Source: Clostridiales bacterium UBA7568
GTDB taxonomy: Bacteria > Bacillota > Clostridia > Oscillospirales > CAG-272
Assembly (NCBI GenBank): GCA_002479075.1
Contig: DLLG01000004.1
Coordinates: 563,081 to 627,080 of the forward strand
Reading direction: 5' to 3'
DNA length: 64,000 nt
The position numbers were made by a program, and so were the translations under genes. This document shows, one piece after another, positions 31,835-40,513 of the stretch (position 1 is its first letter; each line of letters begins with the position of its first letter). The notes beneath the pieces are model-generated. The model was not told the origin of the DNA and ran no database searches. It saw only the letters and a list, made by a program, of their open reading frames with translations.

Positions 31835-33172
31835 TCAAAATCCGAACGGATTTTTGCCGAAGCGTCCTTTGCCGAAGCCTTTTCCGCCCGCAAACTGCTT
31901 CATCAGCTTGCAGGTCTGCTCATATTGCTTGAGCACCTTGTTTATCTCTTCGACGGAGGTTCCCGAGCCCATCGCTATGCGCTTTTTCCGCGACGAATTG
32001 AGAATTTCGGGCTTTTCGCGCTCGGCGGGGGTCATTGAGAGGATAATCGCCTCCATATGAGCCATTGCTTTTTCATCGACCTTTGCGTCCTTGAGCGCGG
32101 CGGAGTTTACTCCCGGCATCATTGCGGCGATCGATTCAAGCGAGCCCATATTTTTCAGTTGTCCCATCTGATCAAGGTAGTCCGAAAGGGTAAACCTTGA
32201 TTTGCGGAGCTTTTCTTCAAGCTCTGCGGCTTTCTTTTCGTCAAACGACTGCTGTGCCTTTTCGATGAGAGTCAGCACGTCGCCCATACCGAGGATTCTT
32301 TGCGCCATCCTGTCCGGATAGAACGGTTCGATCTCGGTGAGCTTTTCGCCGGTGCCGATAAATTTTATCGGTTTTCCCGTTACATATTTTACGGAAAGCG
32401 CGGCGCCGCCTCGCGTATCGCCGTCCAGCTTTGTCATTATAACGCCCGTTATATCGAGCATTTCATCAAACGTTTTTGCAACGTTGACTGCGTTCTGACC
32501 GGTCATCGAGTCGACAACGAGGAGAATTTCGGATGGCGAAACGGCTTTTTTCATCTGTTTCAGCTCGTCCATCATTTCTTCGTCTATCTGAAGTCTGCCG
32601 GCGGTGTCTATGATTACAAGGTCGAGAAGGTTTTTCTTTGCGTATTCAACTGCGTGTTCCGCGATTTTTACGGGGTTTTTTGAGCCGTCCTCGGAATATA
32701 CGGGAACGCCAACCTGCTCGCCGACAACCTTGAGCTGCTGGATTGCCGCCGGACGGTAAACGTCGCAGGCGGCGAGAAGGGGATTTTTGCCCTGTTTTTT
32801 CATATAAGCGGCGAGCTTTGCGGAATGAGTCGTTTTGCCCGCGCCCTGAAGTCCCGTCATCATAACGATTGTCGGGGGCTTGGGGGATATTATGAGCTTT
32901 GACTGCGTTGATCCCATAAGAGCGGTCAGCTCTTCATTTACTATTTTGACTATCTGCTGTGACGGTACGAGACTTTCAAGTACCTCGGAGCCGACGGCTC
33001 GTTCCGTCACCTTTGCGACAAAGTCCTTGACGACAGAGAAGTTTACATCGGCTTCGAGAAGCGCCATCTTGACTGCGCGCATACCCTCGCGGACGTCTTT
33101 TTCTGTCAACTTGCCTTTGCTTCTGAATTTTTTGAGAGCCGCAGACAGCTTTTCGGAAAGTCCGGAAAACAT
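31835..33172 (-). CDS. ffh: Signal recognition particle protein Ffh (SRP54)
   Basis: Ffh of 445 residues with N domain (1-90), GTPase G domain and Met-rich M domain (about 300-445). G1 is TGLQGAGKTT (residues 106-115); later GTPase motifs are DTAGRLQID and TKLDGDTRGG. The C-terminus is unusually rich in Gly, Lys and Phe (AGGKGFGKGRFGKNPFGF). It binds signal peptides and the SRP RNA, which is encoded at about 44031 in this window, and delivers ribosomes to FtsY. Start ATG 33172 follows AAAGGAGGG. Downstream of ylxM, as in other Bacillota. Confidence 0.97.
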   Translation of the reverse strand: MFSGLSEKLSAALKKFRSKGKLTEKDVREGMRAVKMALLEADVNFSVVKDFVAKVTERAVGSEVLESLVPSQQIVKIVNEELTALMGSTQSKLIISPKPPTIVMMTGLQGAGKTTHSAKLAAYMKKQGKNPLLAACDVYRPAAIQQLKVVGEQVGVPVYSEDGSKNPVKIAEHAVEYAKKNLLDLVIIDTAGRLQIDEEMMDELKQMKKAVSPSEILLVVDSMTGQNAVNVAKTFDEMLDITGVIMTKLDGDTRGGAALSVKYVTGKPIKFIGTGEKLTEIEPFYPDRMAQRILGMGDVLTLIEKAQQSFDEKKAAELEEKLRKSRFTLSDYLDQMGQLKNMGSLESIAAMMPGVNSAALKDAKVDEKAMAHMEAIILSMTPAEREKPEILNSSRKKRIAMGSGTSVEEINKVLKQYEQTCKLMKQFAGGKGFGKGRFGKNPFGF

Positions 33173-33189
33173 TTATTTGCCCTCCTTTA

Positions 33190-33510
33190 TCATAATCTTA
33201 TCTTATCGAGTTCTTCTTCGGCAAGCCTTATATTTCCGCTTGCCAGCGCACTTTTCGCCCGCGAGAGGAGCGTTTCCGCTTCGGACAGCTTCTTTTGCAG
33301 TCCGAGCTTTTCCTCACATTCGCGGAGCAGCTTTTCCGCGCGGACGACGTTGTCCCTGACTCCCTGACGCGTCATTTTCATTATCTCCGCTATCTCGGAG
33401 AGGGAGAGATCGTCGCAATAATAATATTCGAAAGCGTCCTTTTCGTTTGCGGAAAGCAGACCGCTGTATATATCGAAAAGCATAGTCAGCGACAGGTCTT
33501 TTTCAGCCAC
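33190..33510 (-). CDS. ylxM: YlxM/UPF0122 family HTH protein
   Basis: Protein of 106 residues with a sigma-70 region 4-like helix-turn-helix (LSLSEIAEIMKMTRQGVRDN) and a C-terminal coiled helix. The family is nearly always encoded next to ffh and is suspected to adjust SRP function; its biochemical role is unsettled. I chose GTG 33510, because AAAGGAGG lies six bases before it. Longer forms would include the operator-promoter region and are unlikely. Its promoter is covered by GTAAAGC repeats (33531-33575), so control by a repressor, or by YlxM itself, is possible. Confidence 0.9.
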   Translation of the reverse strand: MAEKDLSLTMLFDIYSGLLSANEKDAFEYYYCDDLSLSEIAEIMKMTRQGVRDNVVRAEKLLRECEEKLGLQKKLSEAETLLSRAKSALASGNIRLAEEELDKIRL

Positions 33511-33530
33511 GGGAAGCCTCCTTTTCAGCT

Positions 33531-33575
33531 GTAAAGCAAAATGCTTTACACAGTATATCACCGGTAAAGCATTTT
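33531..33575. repeat. Three GTAAAGC elements over the ylxM promoter
   Basis: GTAAAGC at 33531-33537 and 33564-33570, inverted GCTTTAC at 33543-33549. AAAATGCTTTAC (33538-33549) and GTAAAGCATTTT (33564-33575) are a perfect 12-bp inverted repeat flanking the -10 box. Operator role inferred. Confidence 0.6.
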
Positions 33576-33580
33576 GTCAA
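33552..33580 (-). promoter_or_regulatory. Promoter of ylxM-ffh-rpsP-khpA
   Basis: Minus strand TTGACA (33580-33575), 17 bases, TATACT (33557-33552), lying between the arms of the 12-bp inverted repeat. Confidence 0.85.
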
Positions 33581-33583
33581 GTA

Positions 33584-34153
33584 CTATTTGATATTTTTTC
33601 TTTTGTTCCAAAGAATGTAGTCTTTGCTTTCGTGATCTGCGCCGTCATATTTTGAATGATAGACCGTGTCCGCAAAGAATTCAAAGCCGCATTTTTCGAT
33701 AACGCGGCGGGAACGGTCGTTTCCGACAAAATGTCCGGCGGAAACGGCGTCGAGGTTCAGCTCGTCAAAGCAATAGCAGATGACGGCTTTTACGGCTTCG
33801 GGCATAAGCCCTTTGCCCCAGAAATCCTTTGCGAGGACATATCCGATCTCTTTGACTCTGACGTCCGGAAAATGCGATACGGTCGCCTCGTCAGGATTGT
33901 GCACACCGATGCTGCCGATGACCTTTCCGCTTTTCTTATCGACTACGGCGAAAACATTCTTGCCTTCGATGAACATTCCGAGTACTTCGCGGCTTTCTTC
34001 AATTGACTTATGATGACCCCATCCGGCACATTCGCCGACGCCTTCAACCTTGGCATAATCATAAAGATCTGCAAGGTCATCTTCACGGAACCCCCTCATA
34101 ATAAGGCGGTTTGTCTCTATTCTGACTTTGCTTGTGTCAACTTTGATTTCCAT
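33584..34153 (-). CDS. GNAT family N-acetyltransferase (RimJ/RimL-like)
   Basis: Protein of 189 residues of the Acetyltransf_3 type: RIETNRLIMRGFREDDL at the start, EIGYVLAKDFWGKGLMPEAV as acetyl-CoA-binding motif A, and NDRSRRVIEKCGFEF near the end. Relatives acetylate ribosomal proteins, other proteins or small molecules; the target is unknown. I chose ATG 34153 because AAAGGAG lies nine bases before it; the frame stays open far upstream only by chance across leader DNA and the opposite strand of miaB. It lies behind a leader with a 38-codon ORF, a terminator and another hairpin. Confidence 0.85.
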   Translation of the reverse strand: MEIKVDTSKVRIETNRLIMRGFREDDLADLYDYAKVEGVGECAGWGHHKSIEESREVLGMFIEGKNVFAVVDKKSGKVIGSIGVHNPDEATVSHFPDVRVKEIGYVLAKDFWGKGLMPEAVKAVICYCFDELNLDAVSAGHFVGNDRSRRVIEKCGFEFFADTVYHSKYDGADHESKDYILWNKRKNIK

Positions 34154-34181
34154 TATGGATTTTCTCCTTTCGTTTTGATGC

Positions 34182-34204
34182 TTACCGCGCGGAGCTTTCG
34201 CGCG
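34182..34204 (-). promoter_or_regulatory. Hairpin before the GNAT gene
   Basis: Minus strand CCGCGCG-AAAGCTC-CGCGCGG forms a 7-bp G+C stem about 15-20 bases before the ribosome binding site of the GNAT gene. It may alternate with the terminator at 34217-34251. Confidence 0.4.
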
Positions 34205-34216
34205 GGGAAAATTGCG

Positions 34217-34251
34217 ATAAAAAGCGGCGAGACCGGAAAGGTCATCGCCGC
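34217..34251 (-). terminator. Terminator between the 38-codon ORF and the GNAT gene
   Basis: Minus strand GCGGCGATGACC and GGTCTCGCCGC pair with one bulged T around a short loop, followed by TTTTTATCG. It can end the short leader transcript or serve as an attenuator for the GNAT gene. Confidence 0.75.
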
Positions 34252-34278
34252 GCGAGTTTCTTCTTTTGGCGGGGAAGG

Positions 34279-34395
34279 TCATTTTCCCGCTTGCAGGAGA
34301 GTATGGCGGCGCAGACCCGAGACGCTCTGCGTGTGCGCAGGAGCGTTTTTGCGGGTAAAACGTGTATTCACAGGGAAAAACATACGATTTTTCAT
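34279..34395 (-). CDS. Small ORF of 38 codons in the GNAT leader
   Basis: ATG 34395 to TGA 34279, beginning MKNRMFFPVNTRF and rich in Arg, Thr and Ala. AAAAGGAG lies at proper distance and a strong promoter (TTGACA-N17-TATACT, 34456-34428) lies about 33 bases upstream. A terminator follows 28 bases after the stop. It could be a leader peptide for the acetyltransferase gene or a small protein in its own right. No homologue is recognised. Confidence 0.5.
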   Translation of the reverse strand: MKNRMFFPVNTRFTRKNAPAHTQSVSGLRRHTLLQAGK

Positions 34396-34427
34396 ACTTA
34401 TTTCGCTCCTTTTCTGAAATTTTGTAA

Positions 34428-34456
34428 AGTATAGCACAGAGCTTTGGGTTTGTCAA
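34428..34456 (-). promoter_or_regulatory. Promoter of the small ORF/GNAT leader
   Basis: Minus strand TTGACA (34456-34451), 17 bases, TATACT (34433-34428). Divergent from the miaB promoter, whose -35 box starts 45 bases away. Confidence 0.85.
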
Positions 34457-34500
34457 GAAAATTTTTTGTGACCTTGAGTTTTCAAAATGTGCCGCCGGTG

Positions 34501-34529
34501 TTGACTTGCGTAAAAATATATTGTATAAT
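34501..34529 (+). promoter_or_regulatory. Promoter of the miaB operon
   Basis: TTGACT (34501-34506), 17 bases, TATAAT (34524-34529). Confidence 0.85.
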
Positions 34530-34567
34530 ATATAAAATATTATTTTGGAAAGTATTGCATTAAAGGT

Positions 34568-35992
34568 ATGGATAATAAATACAGAGCGAGAGAGATAACA
34601 AGGAAAGAAGCCGAAAGGCAGAAAGGCTGCGCCGAAAGAGTCAGAGAGAGAATAACGGCAGAGAGAGAAGCCGGACAGAGACGGGCTTGCTGCGTCGTGA
34701 CTTACGGCTGCCAGCAAAACGAGGCGGACGGCGAGAGAATTGCCGGGATGGCAAGGGATATGGGCTATACGCTGACGGACACTCCGGCCGAGGCGGATCT
34801 GATAGTTGTCAATACCTGCGCCGTGCGCGATCACGCGGAGAAAAAGGCTCTTTCTGTAACGGGAGAATACAAGCATTTGAAGGCTAAAAACCCCGCGCTG
34901 AAGATCGGCGTTTGCGGATGTATGGTTTCGCAGCCGAAGATGGCGGAGAAGATAAAGAAGAGCTATCCCTATGTCGATTTTACCTTCGGTACGGAGGCGC
35001 TCTGGGAGTTTCCGGAGATACTCTGTAATAACCTCTTTTCCGGCAAGCGCAGCTTTACGGAAAACATCGGGGACGAGGTTATAAGCGAGGAGATCCCCGT
35101 CAGTCGCAAGAGCGACTTTGCCGCTTGGGTCAGCATTATGTACGGTTGCAACAACTTCTGCACGTATTGTATAGTGCCTTATGTCCGCGGCAGAGAGAGA
35201 AGCCGCCGCCCCGAGGAGATTATAAAAGAGATTGAGGGACTTATCGGCGAGGGATACAAGGAAATCACTCTTCTCGGGCAGAACGTCAATTCTTACGGAA
35301 AGGAATACGGCGTAGACTTTTCCGATTTGCTTTCGATGATATGCAAAATCGACGGCGACTTTATCGTCAGATTTATGACGAGCCATCCGAAGGATGTTCC
35401 GGACAAGCTGATAAAGACAATCGCGGAAAACCCGAAGATCGAGCGTCATTTCCATTTGCCGGTACAGTCCGGAAGCGACAGGGTTCTCCGCGCGATGAAC
35501 AGAAAATATACAGCCGAAGCATACCTTGCGCTGACGGAAAAGATGAAAGCCGAGATACCGGATCTTTCGCTTTCGACTGATATAATCGTCGGTTTCCCGG
35601 GCGAAACGGAGGAGGATTTCGAAGAGACGCTTGATGTCATCCGCCGTGTCGGATATGAGATGATGTTTCAGTTTATTTATTCGAAGCGCGACGGTACTCC
35701 CGCGGCAAAGTCCGAGGAGCAGGTGCCGGATGAAGTAAAAACAGAGCGCTTCAAGCGGCTGCTCTCCGTTCAGGAGCCGATTGCCGAGGCGCTTGCGCAG
35801 AAGTACGTCGGGAAGACGATAAGAGTCCTCTGCGAGGGAAAGAGCAAGAACAACCCCGAAAAATATACGGGGAGAGACACGGCAATGAAAATTGTCCTTT
35901 TTGACGGGGACGAAAGTATGACGGGAAAATTCGTAAGCATAAAGATAAGCGAGGCTCACGCCTTCGCCCTCTACGGTGAGGTAACAAAATAA
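34568..35992 (+). CDS. miaB: tRNA-2-methylthio-N6-dimethylallyladenosine synthase
   Basis: Radical-SAM methylthiotransferase of 474 residues. The N-terminal UPF0004 domain carries the first cluster ligands (TYGCQQNEAD, NTCAVRDHAEKKA, GVCGCMV) and the radical-SAM cluster is CNNFCTYC in the centre. A C-terminal TRAM domain (about 405-470) binds tRNA. It adds the 2-methylthio group to i6A37 of tRNAs reading U-starting codons. A charged extension of about 40 residues precedes the first domain. AAAGG directly before ATG 34568 is very close, and GGAAAG is further off, so the start is less certain than the rest. First gene of the miaB-mutS-mutL-tgt-pyk group. Confidence 0.94.
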   Translation: MDNKYRAREITRKEAERQKGCAERVRERITAEREAGQRRACCVVTYGCQQNEADGERIAGMARDMGYTLTDTPAEADLIVVNTCAVRDHAEKKALSVTGEYKHLKAKNPALKIGVCGCMVSQPKMAEKIKKSYPYVDFTFGTEALWEFPEILCNNLFSGKRSFTENIGDEVISEEIPVSRKSDFAAWVSIMYGCNNFCTYCIVPYVRGRERSRRPEEIIKEIEGLIGEGYKEITLLGQNVNSYGKEYGVDFSDLLSMICKIDGDFIVRFMTSHPKDVPDKLIKTIAENPKIERHFHLPVQSGSDRVLRAMNRKYTAEAYLALTEKMKAEIPDLSLSTDIIVGFPGETEEDFEETLDVIRRVGYEMMFQFIYSKRDGTPAAKSEEQVPDEVKTERFKRLLSVQEPIAEALAQKYVGKTIRVLCEGKSKNNPEKYTGRDTAMKIVLFDGDESMTGKFVSIKISEAHAFALYGEVTK

Positions 35993-36007
35993 AGCGGGGT
36001 ATATACT

Positions 36008-38599
36008 ATGACACCGATGATGCAACAGTATTTTGAAATAAAGGACAAGTACAAAGAGTACATACTTATGTATCGTCTCGGCGATTTTTACGAGATGTTC
36101 TTTGACGACGCAAAGATTGCGGCAAAGGAGCTTGAGCTTGTTCTGACTGGGCGCGACTGCGGCGAGGAGGAGCGTGCGCCGATGTGCGGCGTGCCGTATC
36201 ACGCGGTCGAGGGTTATATAGGCAAGCTCGTTTCGCACGGGTATAAGGTTGCAATCTGCGAGCAGATGGAGGATCCCGCACTCGCAAAGGGAATAGTCAA
36301 GAGGGAAGTCGTTCGGATGATAACCCCCGGAACGCTGACGGAATCATCTCTGCTTGACGAGAAGAAAAACAACTATATATGCGCCGTATATCTCGGAGAG
36401 GAGAGTGTCGGTATCAGCTTTGCCGATATATCGACGGGAAGCCTTTCCGCAACTGAATTTTCAGGCGAGGACAGGATGAACAAGCTGTTCGGCGAGATAG
36501 GCATTTACGCGCCGAGGGAGCTTGTTTTAAACACTGCGGCATCGGAGCTTGGCGAGATCGAAGCATTTCTCCGCGAGAGACTCAGCTGTACTATAAATGA
36601 AAATCAGGAGAGCCGTTTTTCCGGCACCGACGCGAAAAGAGAAGCGTTTTCTCGTTTTGCCGGCGGAGCGATTCCGTCTGAATTTGATGACGAGAGCGAT
36701 CCGGCGCTGAAAGCTGTCGGTGCGCTGCTCTCGTATGCGATCGAAACGCAGAAAAACGACCTTTCAAATCTTCACTCACTGAATTTCTATCGCGAGGGGC
36801 AGTATCTTGAAATGGATATAAACACGCGCAGAAACCTTGAAACCTGCGAGTCGCAGCGCAGAGGCGAAAAGCACGGGACGCTCCTCTGGGTGCTGGACAA
36901 GACGAAGACCGCCGCAGGCGCAAGGCTTCTGAAAAACTATATAGACTTTCCGCTTTCAAATCCATATGGGATAAACCGCCGTCAGAGCGCGGTGGCGGAG
37001 CTTTGCGGGGACGTTGTTCTCCGCGGCGAACTTGAAAATGCGCTGAAGGGCGTGCTTGATCTTGAAAGAATAATGACAAGGATTGTCTACGGCTCTGCGG
37101 GCGGAAGAGACCTTCGGGCGCTTGCGCAGACGACGGAAAAGCTCCCGCAGATAAAGGAGCTTCTGTCTGGATGCAGTTGCGAGGAGCTCGCGGCTATGTT
37201 TTCCGAGCTTGACGTCCTTTCAGATGTTACGGAAACGATAAATGCGGCGATAGTTGACGAGCCGCCGTTTTCCGTCCGCGAGGGAGGAATCATCCGCGAC
37301 GGATACAACAAGGATATAGATTATCTGCGCTCCATAATATCGGACAGCAAGGGTTGGATCGAGCGCATTGAGGAAGCCGAGAGAAAGGCGACGGGAATAA
37401 AGACGCTCAAGGTCGGCTATAACAGGGTGTTCGGATATTATATAGAGGTTTCCAAATCGTTTATCGGAAGTGTTCCGGAAAGATTTATCCGCAAACAGAC
37501 CCTTGCAAACGGCGAGCGATACATAACGCAGGAGCTGAAGGATATGGAAACTCAGATGCTCGGCGCTTCTGACAAGATAACTGCGCTTGAATATCAGCTT
37601 TTCACGGAGGTGCGGCTGAAGGTTGCGGAAAACGTTCACAGAATTCAGAAAACGGCATTTGTCCTCGCAAAGCTGGATGTTTACCGTTCGCTTGCGGAGG
37701 TCGCCTGCCGCAACGGATATTGCAGACCGGAGATTACATACGGCAACGAGATAATCATAAAGGACGGCAGACACCCCGTTGTCGAGCAGTTTGCAAAGGA
37801 TTCGTATTTTGTTCCGAACGATACGAATCTTGACGGCGGAAAGAACCGTTTTATGCTTATAACCGGTCCGAATATGGCGGGTAAATCGACATATATGCGT
37901 CAGACGGCGCTCATATGTCTTATGGCGCAGATCGGCTCATTCGTCCCTGCAAAGGAAGCGAGAATCGGCGTAATCGACAAGCTGTTTACGCGCGTCGGTG
38001 CGTCGGACGACCTTGCGATGGGTCAGTCAACATTTATGCTTGAAATGAGCGAGGTTGCGTATATTCTTTCCCACGCGACGAAGCGCAGCCTTATAATTTA
38101 CGACGAGATCGGCAGGGGCACAAGCACCTTTGACGGAATGAGCATAGCCCGTGCGGTTGCGGAATATACGCTCGGCAAAAAGATCGGCGCAAAGACCCTT
38201 TTTGCAACTCATTATCACGAGCTGACGACTATGGAAGACGAATTTGACGGCATTGTCAACTACAATATTGCCGCAAAGAAGAAGGGCGATGACATAGTTT
38301 TCCTGCGCAAGATAGTCCGCGGAGCGGCAGACGACAGTTACGGTATCGAGGTTGCAAAACTCGCAGGCGTTCCGAAGGAAGTTACAAAGAGGGCAAAAGA
38401 AATTCTTGCGACCCTTGAATCCGGCGGAATTCAGATGAAAGAGCGGAAAACGGAGCCCGCGGAAGACGATTTTGCTTTGAGTTTTGACAATATAAGCGAG
38501 GGCGAGGTCGCGGAAAAGCTGCGTGCGGTCGATATAAACACGCTGACCCCGCTTGAAGCGATAAATCTTATATACGAGCTGAAAAAAATGCTTTCCTGA
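36008..38599 (+). CDS. mutS: DNA mismatch repair protein MutS
   Basis: MutS of 863 residues, full length. The mismatch-binding Phe-x-Glu is in GDFYEMFFDDA near residue 27-37; connector, lever and clamp domains follow; the ATPase has Walker A TGPNMAGKST at about 619-628, LEMSEVAYIL, Walker B YDEIGRGTSTFDG and the THYHEL motif. The C-terminus has the short LTPLEAINLIYELKKM dimer-type helix. It detects mismatches and recruits MutL, encoded 11 bases downstream. Start ATG 36008; the upstream AAAGCGGGG is a modest site. Confidence 0.97.
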   Translation: MTPMMQQYFEIKDKYKEYILMYRLGDFYEMFFDDAKIAAKELELVLTGRDCGEEERAPMCGVPYHAVEGYIGKLVSHGYKVAICEQMEDPALAKGIVKREVVRMITPGTLTESSLLDEKKNNYICAVYLGEESVGISFADISTGSLSATEFSGEDRMNKLFGEIGIYAPRELVLNTAASELGEIEAFLRERLSCTINENQESRFSGTDAKREAFSRFAGGAIPSEFDDESDPALKAVGALLSYAIETQKNDLSNLHSLNFYREGQYLEMDINTRRNLETCESQRRGEKHGTLLWVLDKTKTAAGARLLKNYIDFPLSNPYGINRRQSAVAELCGDVVLRGELENALKGVLDLERIMTRIVYGSAGGRDLRALAQTTEKLPQIKELLSGCSCEELAAMFSELDVLSDVTETINAAIVDEPPFSVREGGIIRDGYNKDIDYLRSIISDSKGWIERIEEAERKATGIKTLKVGYNRVFGYYIEVSKSFIGSVPERFIRKQTLANGERYITQELKDMETQMLGASDKITALEYQLFTEVRLKVAENVHRIQKTAFVLAKLDVYRSLAEVACRNGYCRPEITYGNEIIIKDGRHPVVEQFAKDSYFVPNDTNLDGGKNRFMLITGPNMAGKSTYMRQTALICLMAQIGSFVPAKEARIGVIDKLFTRVGASDDLAMGQSTFMLEMSEVAYILSHATKRSLIIYDEIGRGTSTFDGMSIARAVAEYTLGKKIGAKTLFATHYHELTTMEDEFDGIVNYNIAAKKKGDDIVFLRKIVRGAADDSYGIEVAKLAGVPKEVTKRAKEILATLESGGIQMKERKTEPAEDDFALSFDNISEGEVAEKLRAVDINTLTPLEAINLIYELKKMLS

Positions 38600-38610
38600 A
38601 AGGATGAAAA

Positions 38611-40497
38611 ATGTCCGAAATAAATGTTCTTGATATAAGCGTTGCAAACCTTATAGCGGCGGGAGAGGTTGTCGATAAGCCTGCTTCCGCGCTGAAGGAG
38701 CTTTGCGAAAACTCAATAGACGCAGGCGCAAAAACAATCACAGCCGAGATCAAAAACGGCGGTATCGCCTTTATGCGTGTTACGGACGACGGCAAGGGAA
38801 TGACGGGTGAGGATGCTGTCATCTGTGTGCGTCGCCACGCAACGAGTAAGATAAAAACGGCAAAGGACCTTGCCTCAGTTATGACGCTTGGCTTCCGTGG
38901 CGAGGCGCTTGCGGCGATAACGGCGGTCACACACACGAGAATAATGACAAAGCGCAGAGAGGATTCCTCCGGGACGGTCGTTACCGTTGACTACGGCAGG
39001 CTTGAAGGTGCGGAGGAGGGTGGCTTTCCGGACGGAACAACCGTCATCTGCGAGGGGCTTTTCCGAACTACCCCTGCAAGGCTGAAATTCCTCAAATCCG
39101 ATTCCGCAGAAGGGGCGGCTTGCGCCTCCGTTATGGAAAAACTCGCGCTTTCGCATCCGGAGATAGCCTTCCGCTTCATTGCGGACGGTCAGCAGAGATT
39201 TGCGACCTCCGGCGACGGAAAGCTGAAAAACGCCATATACTCCGTCTACGGAAGGGAATTTGCGTCAAAACTCTGCGAGATAGATTCGAAAAGCGGAGGT
39301 ATATCCGTTTCGGGCTATGTCGGCACGCCGGATAATGTCCGCGGAAACCGTGCGCTTCAGATATTTTTCATAAACAACCGCTCTGTGCGCAATATAAGCC
39401 TGACATCGGCTCTTGAAGCGGCGTTTCGCTCCTTTGCGCCGATAGGAAAATATCCTGTCTGCGTGCTGAACATCGGATTGCACGCGGCATATGTTGACGT
39501 AAACATTCATCCGGCAAAGCTGGAGGTTAAGTTTTCGGATGAGAAGAGCATTTTTGACGCCGTGTATTATTCCGTTCGCGGTGCGCTTGAAAGAAGTCTG
39601 CAAAATCCTTCGCTCGCGCCGAAAAATCCGTCGCCTATGACGGAGGAAAAGCTGAAAATTATATCGGCGTTCGTCTCTCCTGACGCTCCGAAACACGAGC
39701 AGACGAAGATGGATGTGCCGTTTGAGGCAAAGTATATCCCGTATGTTCCGAAGGAAGAAAAACCGAGAGCGGAAAGCGAGGAGTTTGCTCCCGTTGTGCT
39801 ACCGAAAAGGGTTGCTTCGGCGGATGCTGTTGACGTCAGGAAGGTGGAAGAAGAGCTGCCGAAAATAAATTCGGATACAGATGCGAATCTCAAAGGCTTT
39901 GAGCCCAAGCCGATACCGGAATACAGAATGCTCGGCGAGGCGTTTGATTGTTACGTCATTATCGAGGAGGGCGAAAGGTTGTTTCTTCTCGACAAGCACG
40001 CAGCGCACGAGAGAATAAATTTTGAAAAAATGAAGGCGGCGATCGAGGGGCAAAAGCCCGAAACGCAGCTTCTGATGCTTGAAGAAAAGATAACTCTTTC
40101 TCCGCAGGAGAGAGAGCTCTGCGAAAAATATAAAAAGGAAATTTCCGATATAGGTTTTGACTTTTCGGTAGAGGAGAGGGGCGTAATCCTGCGCGGGGTG
40201 CCCTGCGATTTTGACCTTTCCGAGGGGCGGGCGCTCTTCTTTTCGCTGATAACCTCGCTTACGGAGAGCGACGGAAGCCTTTATGCGGACAGCAAAAGCT
40301 ATTTCGAGCGCGCGCTTTATCAGAGCGCCTGCAAGGCGTCCGTCAAGGCGGGGAGAAAATACGACGAAGCGCACATCCGCTGGATATGCGACAATTTCTT
40401 CCGCTACGACTGCATACGTCGCTGCCCGCACGGCAGACCCGTTGCGTACGAGATGACAAAGCGAGAGCTTGATACGAGATTCGGCAGAATAAAATAA
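38611..40497 (+). CDS. mutL: DNA mismatch repair protein MutL (endonuclease type)
   Basis: MutL of 628 residues. The GHKL ATPase has IAAGEVVDKPASALKELCEN, DDGKGM and GFRGEAL. The C-terminal domain keeps the nuclease motif as DKHAAHERINFE (Gln of the usual DQHA replaced by Lys), ACKASVKAG and the zinc-site motif CPHGRP, so it should nick the strand itself, as expected in an organism without MutH. A linker of about 100 residues rich in Lys, Pro and Glu joins the domains. RBS AAAGGATG. It sits between mutS and tgt. Confidence 0.95.
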   Translation: MSEINVLDISVANLIAAGEVVDKPASALKELCENSIDAGAKTITAEIKNGGIAFMRVTDDGKGMTGEDAVICVRRHATSKIKTAKDLASVMTLGFRGEALAAITAVTHTRIMTKRREDSSGTVVTVDYGRLEGAEEGGFPDGTTVICEGLFRTTPARLKFLKSDSAEGAACASVMEKLALSHPEIAFRFIADGQQRFATSGDGKLKNAIYSVYGREFASKLCEIDSKSGGISVSGYVGTPDNVRGNRALQIFFINNRSVRNISLTSALEAAFRSFAPIGKYPVCVLNIGLHAAYVDVNIHPAKLEVKFSDEKSIFDAVYYSVRGALERSLQNPSLAPKNPSPMTEEKLKIISAFVSPDAPKHEQTKMDVPFEAKYIPYVPKEEKPRAESEEFAPVVLPKRVASADAVDVRKVEEELPKINSDTDANLKGFEPKPIPEYRMLGEAFDCYVIIEEGERLFLLDKHAAHERINFEKMKAAIEGQKPETQLLMLEEKITLSPQERELCEKYKKEISDIGFDFSVEERGVILRGVPCDFDLSEGRALFFSLITSLTESDGSLYADSKSYFERALYQSACKASVKAGRKYDEAHIRWICDNFFRYDCIRRCPHGRPVAYEMTKRELDTRFGRIK

Positions 40498-40513
40498 AGA
40501 ACGGAGAAAAGAA

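Noticed and set aside
33584..36238. A single open frame of 884 codons on the minus strand across the GNAT gene, its leader and the miaB complement
   Set aside because: Only the last 189 codons match a known family and have a ribosome binding site. The rest is the opposite strand of miaB and the leader, rich in Arg, His and Cys, with no start signal.
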